Assembly: GCA_021229015.1 (NCBI GenBank)
Contig: CM037783.1
Location: 58,290,516-58,354,515, forward strand
DNA: 64,000 nucleotides
DNA from: Solen grandis
Taxonomy: Eukaryota > Mollusca > Bivalvia > Adapedonta > Solenidae
Direction: 5' to 3'
Shown here: positions 56,191-64,000 of the stretch, piece after piece
Layout of the letters: each line of letters opens with the position of its first letter
How positions within the stretch are numbered: position 1 is the stretch's first letter
Notes under the pieces: model-generated
What the model saw: only the letters and a program-made list of their open reading frames with translations
What the model was told of the DNA's origin: nothing
Databases searched by the model: none
Translations under genes and position numbers: made by a program

Positions 56191-56293
56191 GTCATAAAGA
56201 TAAAACGGATAAAACTTTAGTTGAATTTTGCCCAGAAAAGTCACCGGAGTTGTCTCTGTTTCGTCGAGGAAATGATAAAAATGCATTCGCCGT
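56190..56293 (-). other. Candidate 3'-most exon of the TRIM-like gene (probably UTR)
   Basis: On the minus strand a strong pyrimidine tract (TTTTTTCTCTCTTTTCTTTT) and CAG precede 56,293. The following sequence stays open for 33 codons and ends at TGA near 56,193. If joined to the 42-nt exon at 59,080-59,121 the frames agree and give a short ORF starting MAVTCQSELFE. Whether this is UTR, an alternative end or a separate micro-protein cannot be told from sequence. The far end is not defined. Confidence 0.4.
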
Positions 56294-56589
56294 CTGAAAA
56301 GAAAAGAGAGAAAAAATGATCAAAGCCACAATCTCAGGCTAGTGCATGCAATGACATCATAGTTGTATCGAATTTTTATCTGTTTATCTATATTCTTTTT
56401 TTTAGATATTCATTTAAGTAAAATACGAATGAACAAAAGTTTGACAGTCAGTCTATTTTGTAATTAACTAATGCAAATATAAAGAACACAATCATAATAT
56501 TGATGTTAAGTATTCTATAATCAACATTTTTATTCTTATAATCTATTTTTTTTTCAGGTAATTTATCAAATATCTTATTTTGAATTTCA

Positions 56590-57640
56590 CCACCATTTCT
56601 TAATTTCTATTAATAACAAGACTACAACAACAACAATTACTACAACTACTTCTACTACTTTGACAACCAACACTATTATAACATCTACCATTGCTGCGAC
56701 ACTACTTAAATTATTGCTGCAGCAACTAGCTTTTATTCCTGCTATTATCATAAGTACTGATATAACAATAACAACCACAGCAGTCACTGGTGCTGCTTCT
56801 GCTAGTGCTAGTGCTACTATAGCTGATGCTACTACCACAAATACTGAAATTTCTATCACAAATTACTATTGCTGTACTACCATAAATACCTTACATTAAT
56901 GATACAACTACAACAGCTACCATTATTTTTGCTGCTACTATTTCTATTGCTACTACAACCATAAGTATCTGAATTCAACGTTATAATCATTACTGCTACC
57001 ACTATTACTCCTCAAGCTGCTACCTTCCGTCACCGGTGGCCAAATAGTTAGAGCGTCCGCCTCGGGAGCGGAAGGTTGTTGGTTCGAATCCCGGCCGCTT
57101 ATCAAAATCGTAAAAATGGTACTGGTATAGCTCCCTTGCTTGACGCTCAGCATATAAGGGTAGTTCCAGGACCGGTTAGTCCGGCGTCAGGGTAATGCGA
57201 CTGGGTGTGGTATCATGTCACATGTCTACGGCGTGATACTGCAGTGTGGCAGCACTATATCTGTCTGAAGTAGACATCGTCTCCAAATGACTGAAAAACT
57301 GTCGGTTGGACATTAAACCCAGTAAACAAAAAAAAACAACAAAAAAAAAACAACAAGCTGCTACTACTGACATAACTACTTCTTTTACTACAAGGTTTCA
57401 TTTGAGGGCAATATTCTGATACTTAAAATCTTATTAAATTCAACTGAGCAGTCCCGTTATAAACACTACTAAGATTTCTGCTGTTATAACTACTACTAAC
57501 GCCACTACCAATACCACTACTGTTACGAATTCTTATACTACAACTTCAACACTACTATCACACTCTTCAATAAATACTACATATTTTACCACAATAAAAC
57601 TACACCACAACAAAATACTACTATGAAAACTACTATTGCT
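56590..57640. repeat. Degenerate (ACT/ACA)n trinucleotide tract with SINE inside
   Basis: ACTACT, ACAACA and GCTACT triplets dominate 56,590-57,000 and 57,355-57,640. The middle is occupied by a SINE. Long frames in both strands come from the triplet repeat. Confidence 0.8.
57031..57355 (+). mobile_element. SINE type 1, full length
   Basis: The tRNA-like head CACCGGTGGCCAAATAGTTA has an A-box region, and GGTTCGAATCCC is the B box. The body includes TATAGCTCCCTTGCTTGACG, TAAGGGTAGTTCCAGGACC and GACTGGGTGTGGTATCATG. The end GTCGGTTGGACATTAAACCC is followed by an A-rich tail. It is the clearest copy in the window and serves as reference for the others. Confidence 0.9.
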
Positions 57641-57667
57641 TCTATACCGACACCGTTAGTACCTCTA

Positions 57668-59019
57668 GGCCATAAAAAAATGTTCCGTTTCTGGTCGCCC
57701 GACAGACCATCTTTTTTAACCACCGACACTTTTTCATGGGTGAAAGTTGAAAATTTTGGAAATCCTGAAAATGAAGCTGGGGGTCCAGGGGGCCGCTAGG
57801 GCCCCTGGTGGGTCCAGGGCAAAGCCCTGGTGGGGGGGGGCAAGGGGGGCGAAGCCCCCCGAAACTCCATGAATGTAGCTATTTTGGAACCAGTTAAAGC
57901 AAGTACAAACTACCTCTCATGTAAGTTCAATTGGACATTTTGTTATACAAAAAAAGTTCTAAAATTTATATATATATTAATATCTTTAAAAAATCAATTA
58001 AATGCAAGAATGACTTAGGAAATTCCTCCTTGAGCTGAAACAAAATGCTTAACCTAATGTTGTAATTTCAAACTCTTCAAATATGATCATTTTACAATGA
58101 TCTCCTTAGTTGTTTTCTGGGCCATTATTTTCAAACTTGATTTGATATTAAAAAATAAATTTGAACTTGGTTTGTAATGTTCTTTATAACAATGCCTTAA
58201 GCACATCTTTCCGCATGATCTATAATTAAGTGTCCTCCCACAAACTTCACAAAAAGCGATCCCACCTATCTCCTTTTTTTAACCACCGTCCCCATTTTTC
58301 TCCGTCTTCGTCGATTTCGTTTAGCAATTGCCATCGCCACTTATTTTTTACGTCTACCTCAAGATCGTTCGAATTGTACCCTGGGGGTAAATACTTAATG
58401 TTGTCTAAGTAACGTTGTCACGATAACTGTTCTTTCACTTATAACTGTTTACATTCGCCGCCATTATCGATATTATAAACGGTGTCACACGGTGTCGCAT
58501 GAAAATTCGATGACGTGAAATTCTTTAGCGCTCTTTTGATTGGATGATAAATGTAAATGAAATGTTGCGATTGTTTCAAAAATGTATTTATAGCTTCACG
58601 GGGTTTCCATATCAAGTACCTTATGGATTGTAGCAGAGGAGGATACTCCCACGGCGCAGCAGTTGCAAATTTTAACAAAAAGACGTCTGTTATCGAGGGA
58701 GCGTGTGTGTATATGCGGCACTCGAAAATCTGATGACGATGCCTGCTATCGATACAATGTCTACCCCCCCCCCCACCCCATTTTCTCAACGGATTTATGC
58801 GATTTGGAAAAACGGCCTCGGCGACCATCGAAAATCCGGAATTCCGGTATAATCCGGAAAACTTTCACCCATGCTATTTTTTAAACTTCTCACCTCTAAA
58901 AAAATGTCCCTTTTAACTTTTGTTCCATATTAAAAAAAAAAAAAAAAAAAAAAAATAAAAAAATCCCGACCGACCCTCTTTTTTTCTGGGAGACCAGAAA
59001 CGGAACTATTTTTTTGGCC
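57668..59019. mobile_element. DNA transposon with GGCC terminal inverted repeats
   Basis: Ends: GGCCATAAAAAAATGTTCCG at the left; read inward from the right, GGCCAAAAAAATAGTTCCG. Both continue GTTTCTGGTC. CTA occurs on both sides (57,665-57,667 and 59,020-59,022) as a 3-bp target duplication. The interior has a GC-rich block of nested inverted words (GGGTCCAGGG, GGGCCCCTGG, GGGGCGAAGCCCC) at 57,778-57,865 and a long A-run at 58,931-58,955. No transposase frame is seen. A 3-bp duplication and GGCC ends recall PIF/Harbinger, but the class is not certain. Confidence 0.7.
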
Positions 59020-59079
59020 CTACCATAACCATTACTTCTGATACTGTTGATATTTTTTTTATTTAAGAAAGTAACTTAC

Positions 59080-59121
59080 CTCGAATAGTTCACTTTGACA
59101 AGTTACTGCCATGTGTTCTCC
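59080..59121 (-). other. Candidate 42-nt exon (TRIM-like gene, probable 3' UTR)
   Basis: On the minus strand TATGTTTACAG precedes 59,121 and the exon ends TTCGAG at 59,080 before GTAAGT, a consensus donor. Its 14 codons are open. The upstream exon ends at 60,104 with AG before GTAAAA, two bases after the TRIM stop codon, so this piece would lie in the 3' UTR. The intron between them would be 982 bp. Confidence 0.5.
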
Positions 59122-60103
59122 CTGTAAACATATACAATCAATGGTATTAACTAGACCAATAAACTTACATCAAATAATAATAATAATAATGTAATTTAAA
59201 TGATTTTTGCAGAAATAGTAACTAAGTGACAAGTAGGTCATTTCATAGAATTTAAAAGAAACAAAAACAACTTTGGATGCTTTACTTGTAAAATCATCAT
59301 CATCATCAGCAGCAACATAATTATGACGGCAGCGTTTGATTCGCAGTTTTGTGAAATTATGTGGGCAATATCATTATCATAACCATCATGATAATAAAAA
59401 AGAACAGGCGTTAAGCACATAATATAAGTTTCATTTCTTTTAATTTAAACTGCCATTATTAGAAATGTTTGGACACAATCATCATCATTTTTTTCAATAA
59501 AAATACATCTTCATAAGATAAAGAAGGAAAATCATTTAAAAAAAATAAAAATAAATAGTAGATAAAGAAGTGAAATAAATACGCCCTGAAAGATGATAAT
59601 AATTGTTTAAGGCTGACTGAAAAATTAAAAATAAACAAAAAAATCAAAATGGCGGATATTTAGTGAAAATAAGTTAATGGGAAACATATCAAGTTTGTAA
59701 GGTAATAAAAAAAAAGTAATACAAAACGTTTGAAAATACCCTAAATAATGATTGTTTATAGCATGATGGAAAGAAAAATAAATGAACATCATGAACATCA
59801 AAATGGCGACAGAGTGAAAACATAAAGTGTGATTGCGAACAAATTCAATAAATCCCGCGATAAATTATTGGTAAATAAATAAATAAATTAGAAAAAGAAA
59901 AAATCAAAATGGCGGGGGAATGAAAAAAATAAACTGTGACTGTGAAACTGTGAATGTGAACACTCCCAACAAAAATGATTTTAAAATTAAATGAAAGATG
60001 AATAAAATATATATAAAAGATAAGATAAATGGATAAATGAATTAATTAAAGAAAGAACGTTCAAGATGGCGGTTGTGATAAAAAAAGTGAAGTAAAGTTT
60101 TAC
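59122..60103 (-). other. Probable intron with microsatellites
   Basis: It holds (AAT)n near 59,177-59,192, (CAT)n near 59,294-59,310 and many short AAAATGGCGG-type words. No other feature is seen. Confidence 0.5.
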
Positions 60104-61050
60104 CTTCAGTTGTCGCTCTCCGTCAGCTGGAGTTCCTGCACGTAATCACTACGGAAACCGCCCACGTACATTCGGTCTCCCTCGGGACTGAGGCCGATGG
60201 CCTGGGGACTCCTACACAAACCGTCTTCCTTCCCCAGGAACTGTTTCGACCGGTCACCTGTCGAGGCCAAAAGATGGATGGTTCCATCCCGACAACAGAC
60301 AAACACTGACCCCGCCCTGTCCACTCTAACACCGTAGGGTGTGTCCAGTCCCTCCATCTTGGTCATCAGTGACCAGTCACGTCTACTAATACTGGTCAGC
60401 GTGTTGTTCCCACAGTCTGAAACATATAAGATCCCGGAACCAGGACTGACTGCGATGTACCATGGTACATCAAACAGTTCAGCCCCGTCATGATCTATCT
60501 GGAGTTTCTTCAGGACTTTTCCGTCCAGGTCCAGAATCTCAACTTTCCCCGGGTTGACATAACTCACCGCGAGCTTCCGGTCCTGGGTGACCTGGATTCC
60601 ATGACACTGACCTTTAACAGAGATGTCCTTTTCTGTGTCCTTGATCTGGTCACAGGTCACTCGGACGTAGCGAAGTTCGCTGGCCAAGGCAGGGTAACGA
60701 TGAGGTCATATGTTTTTGGTTCCTCTGTGACGTCACTCGTCACGAGCGCCGTGTCCCAAGGAGCGGAGGGGAGGCGGATCTGAGAGGTGATGATGTTCTG
60801 TTTTGTGTCGATAAGTTTTATTGAACTGTTGTAATTGTCACAGACGACCATAATGTCACGTGGTATGACCACGAGACCTGTGACATCACATGTCTCCTTG
60901 TCTGAATTCTCTCTTATGTTTATATTCCTCACATGGGTTGCTTTCACGTTGTAGTCAATGGGCCGCGCTTCCAGCTCCCCCGCGGTACTCACTGACGATT
61001 TCGTGCGCTGTTCCTTGTCAGTTCCTCTCAGTTCCTTGTCCGGCTCAAAC
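60104..61050 (-). CDS. TRIM-like protein, C-terminal beta-propeller (NHL-type) exon with a frameshift
   Basis: The minus-strand exon begins after TTACAG at 61,051-61,056 (acceptor) with FEPDKELRGTDK. The first blade region reads DVTGLVVIPRDIMVVCDNYNSS and SQIRLPSAPWDTALV, then DLIVTLP. A frame change near 60,690 is needed to continue with LRYVRVTCDQI, GQCHGIQVTQDRKLAVSYVN, WYIAVSPGSGILYVSDCGNN, DTPYGVRVDRAGSVFVCCRD and AIGLSPEGDRMYVGGF, ending at TGA 60,106-60,108. The blades follow the standard order of C-terminal propellers in mollusc TRIM/B-box proteins, which often act as E3 ubiquitin ligases in development and innate immunity. RING and B-box parts are not in this window. The frameshift may be an assembly error or a real inactivation; both reading frames are otherwise well conserved. 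Confidence 0.85.
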
Positions 61051-62032
61051 CTGTAACACGACATCCGATTCTTTAAAATTCATAACATTAATACATTTCA
61101 AATCTGTATTATGTAAAATAAAAATAAAAGGAAATGATGGTGTTCCGATTTGTGTTAAATGTAGAATTTACATTTACTATATATTGCGGTATTTAACTGA
61201 ACAGTGTATGTAGATCTATTAACAATAAGGTGATGTGGAAGCGTAAATGTCACATGACTGCGGATCGTAAGGTATCCACATCATTTTAAGGTCCAACCCA
61301 GAGAATATATGAGACGGTGATCTGAATACTTATAGAAATAATCAAATATATAGACCTCAGTATTATATGTTCAGCGCCTAATGGAGTTATACTAGATCTA
61401 GTACAATATTGATGAATTTTGTATGTCAGGGTTCAAACCTCTGACCTCCCTGTGACAGTGTGGATGATCTAACAATTCGGTCATCGGGACCGATCTTGAT
61501 AAACAGATGGATAGATAAATAGACAGACAGACATACAAACACATAGGTGCAGACAGACAGAACACTGACAGACAGGCAGGCTCCAGGACGGATAAATGGA
61601 TGAATAGACAGGCTGACAGACAGACATACAGACAGTTTCATGGGCAGACAGGCAATCAAACAGAGAGAAAAGGAGACGAATAGACACACAGACGAGAGAC
61701 AGAGAGAGAGAAGAACATAAAATATGCAGACAGAGAGAGAGAGATCCAGGCAGACAGAGAAAGAGAGAGCGAGAGACAGACAGACAGGCAGACAGAGAGA
61801 GAGAGAAAAGGTGAACAGAGAGAGAGGCATGCAGACAGTGAGTTTTTTTGAGAGAGAGAGAAAGAGAGAGAGAGATACAGGAAGACAGAGGAGAAAGACA
61901 GACAGAAAGGAAGACAGAGAGACAGACAGGCGGACAGAGAAAGAAACAGATAGAAAGACAGACGAGACGGATAGATAGACAGGCAGATAGACGGACGGAC
62001 GGACAAACAGACAGATAGACAGATATACTCAC
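61051..62032 (-). other. Intron of the TRIM-like gene with degenerate (ACAG)n/(GA)n repeat
   Basis: From about 61,500 to 62,025 the plus strand consists of GACAGACAG and GAGAGAGA words. On its edge (61,425-61,500) a tRNA-like minus-strand piece (GGTTTGAACCCTG B box) suggests a SINE head. Splice sites on both sides are consistent (donor GTGAGT at 62,027-62,032). Confidence 0.7.
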
Positions 62033-62120
62033 GTGTATTCAGAGGACTCCAATCGTTGATATCGTCTGTCCGTGTGTATCTTGTTTGGATTGACTTCGAT
62101 TTCTCCGAATGATGAGTTCT
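62033..62120 (-). CDS. TRIM-like protein, upstream internal exon
   Basis: The 88-nt exon lies between TTAACAG (62,121-62,127) and GTGAGT. It encodes NSSFGEIEVNPNKIHTDRRY and QRLESSEY in frame with the propeller exon (the split Thr codon AC|G joins at the junction). A GEI motif ahead of the first propeller blade is common in this family. It fixes reading frame and orientation for the gene. The previous exon must supply one base and lies at higher coordinates, but I could not identify it. Confidence 0.75.
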
Positions 62121-64000
62121 CTGTTAATCGAAACAGTTTGATGATTTTTTTTTTCGATTATCACTTTTCTTAGATAAACCTAAATCAAGTTCGATTCCGG
62201 TTTTGGAAACTTTATTAAGCATATGATGTTTGACAGATGTTATATCGGCGATCTGATCTACAACTAATATTAAAGATTTGATCTTTAAAGAGATTTATGT
62301 AGATTTAGAACTTTAGAACAATATGATAAAAAAAACCTCTCAGCATACCGGTAGGTTATATTTATAGAAACATCTTAAACGAGTTAGATTTAAAACCATT
62401 TACACATTTCTAATGTCGTAGACAACCAACAAATCTTACATAGAAACAACAATTGAAATTAGGAAAAGTGTTGATAAAATGAAAAAGAAACCTTTCCAAA
62501 GATAAAACTCTGATTTCATGTAGAAGGAGATGTACATCTTGACTCTTCAAGAGATCGTTTGATGTCATTTACATGACGTCATCATCGTCATCATTAAACG
62601 TCATAAACATCAACACGGGATTGTTTACATTAATTTCAGAATAGAAAGAAAGAGGAACAAAGAACATATTCATATTTAGCTAACAGCTTCTAGCTTATTA
62701 TGAGAGCTGATGCTATAAAGAATAGAGTATTGAGAATTGAAGATGATTGTTTAAAGATGATTCCGCTTTACTTTCAAATAAATCTTTACTTTTCGAAACG
62801 TTAATTCTATAAAACTATATCTGCGTAAGTGTACTGGTAACAGTTTAATATTGCTGAAGAAATGAAGAGCTAGAGTGCAAACACAGTGAAATCTGGTATT
62901 TTTCATATTAAAGGGGCCACGGAACCTGAGCTTATTAATGGATAATAGTCATAATCGAAATTGGCCGATAGATACGGAAATACACATTTTCATAAAGTTT
63001 GAAAAAGATTGGTTAAGAACTGTTCAGATATTAGAGTGCAAAAAAATCTAACTACGGACGATGGAAGGACGCCGGGCGGACGGTCGTCGGACATTGATCG
63101 ACCCTAATAAATTATTCTGAGCACATTTATTTTGCTAACGAAGTAACAAATCTAGGGTTTGGTGCAAACTAGTGTATCTCTTTCTTTATTTATATGTACT
63201 TACTATTGTTTTGCGCCTAGCCCGTGATATACATACTGGATAATTGAATGCTCTAAACATACACGCGAAGAAATTGTTCAATAGGTAAAACTGAAAACAA
63301 AATGATCAGATTTGAAGTTTCATTATACAAAAATGATTGCAAGTAAAATTGAAAGTAGTCAGCAACAAAGTTTCCAAGGAGCAATGTTGTACGAGGGCTG
63401 TCCGAGGAAATCGTAGAACCATTCGTAGAATAAATCATTTGGGGAAATCAACGAGAAGGTAACATATGATTGCTTAACTTTTTCTTGATATGCTGTTTTA
63501 CTTGCATAAAAATGTCTTTGAAAACAAGTGAAAGACTGTACATTTAACAACACTACCATTCAATTCACGGCGCATGCCGTTAACGTTAAAAAGGATAACG
63601 TCATCATACTGACGGCGACGTCTAGCTTTTCTCTTTGTAATCTCTTCCGTGGGAATCACATGGGTACCGCGTTACCCATTTCTTGTATACATTATTTAAT
63701 CACTGTTCTCTGAGCGTCCTTTTATACTTCCGGTTAACGGATGACATACCGTATGGCCTACCGATTATCGAACATAGTTCTGCTTTCAGCTTTGGAAATT
63801 AGGCAAATTCCAGCGGCATAAGTTCCGGTGAATATAATATATGATCAAGCCGCTGAAACCTGAGTACTTTGATTTCTATCTTAGTTATGTTTTTATGGCA
63901 AGAAATATTATCCTGGTTCTTTAAATCATTCACAAGGTGGTATGGGCGCTGTTTCCTTATACCGTAGAGTAGGTCGCGGTGCTACTCAAATCACATAAAT
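62121..64000. other. Non-coding interval upstream of the last recognised TRIM exon
   Basis: Probably intron sequence. 62,570-62,610 has TGACGTCATCATCGTCATCA. 62,880-63,130 resembles a decayed short element with a GACGGTCGTCGGAC tail. At 63,391 TACGAGGGCTGTCCGAGG resembles a mariner end, but its partner end is not found. No exon was recognised. Confidence 0.45.

Noticed and set aside
56587..56899. Val/Ala-rich and Thr/Ile-rich frames on both strands
   Set aside because: They come from a degenerate trinucleotide repeat and have no family features.
57031..57110. tRNA gene
   Set aside because: A and B boxes are present, but the cloverleaf is not maintained and the same sequence with body and tail occurs at other places, so it is a SINE.
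61426..62032. Long minus-strand frames rich in Ser, Cys and Leu
   Set aside because: They are translations of the (ACAG)n/(GA)n repeat in three frames and lie in an intron.
63391..63420. Mariner-like end TACGAGGGCTGTCC
   Set aside because: Only one end is recognised; no inverted partner or transposase is seen, so it is mentioned but not annotated as an element.

Overview
This window looks like nuclear DNA of a mollusc, most likely a bivalve. The inference rests on intron-containing genes with GT/AG splice sites, an AT-rich composition, tRNA-derived SINEs with a GTTTAACGTCCCAC-type tail, a TRIM-type beta-propeller of the kind expanded in bivalves, and very abundant short elements that start ACAAGAGGGCC and end in a hairpin plus CTAAAA. 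No species can be named from sequence alone. Most of the window is mobile DNA; I can support only three pieces of host genes.

Layout. 1-6,104: four head-to-tail, decayed copies of a Penelope-like retroelement (reverse transcriptase plus GIY-YIG endonuclease). The first ~3.4 kb has homopolymer-inflated, error-like sequence. 6,105-9,240: diverged short-repeat elements. 9,459-11,676 (minus): an L1/Tx1-type LINE fragment split by a later insertion. 12,320-14,280: a duplicated host segment, one copy carrying a pogo/Tigger-like element. 14,281-26,578: a nest of non-autonomous elements (families A-D), SINEs and foldback sequences that interrupts the second copy of that segment. 27,281-30,003: further family A elements and a SINE, then at 30,050-30,313 (minus) the last exon of a coclaurine-N-methyltransferase-like gene. 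33,011-35,143: a family A element carrying a hAT-like insertion in its terminal hairpin. 35,521-39,690: a decayed Ngaro/DIRS-type tyrosine-recombinase retrotransposon (Gag, RT, RNase H, recombinase, SGNH hydrolase). 40,764-49,860: more nested elements, including an inverted copy of the family D array seen at 18-25 kb. 50,001-50,100: an assembly gap of exactly 100 N. 50,101-59,030: less repetitive DNA with a candidate promoter and first exon, a Harbinger-like remnant, microsatellites, SINEs and a 1.35-kb DNA transposon with terminal inverted repeats. 56,200-62,120 (minus): the 3' part of a TRIM-like NHL/propeller gene with candidate 3'-UTR exons.

The most interesting feature is that several otherwise unrelated element families share one design: a fixed head, short subterminal inverted repeats, a core of tandem units, a GACGGAC-rich stretch, a 3' hairpin, and insertion into A-runs without a clear target duplication. 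Paralogous empty sites inside this window allow their boundaries to be tested. The cores repeatedly carry palindromes that resemble transcription-factor sites (CRE/E-box, RFX X-box, nuclear-receptor half-sites). A Helitron/Helentron-derived origin is my inference, not something the sequence proves.
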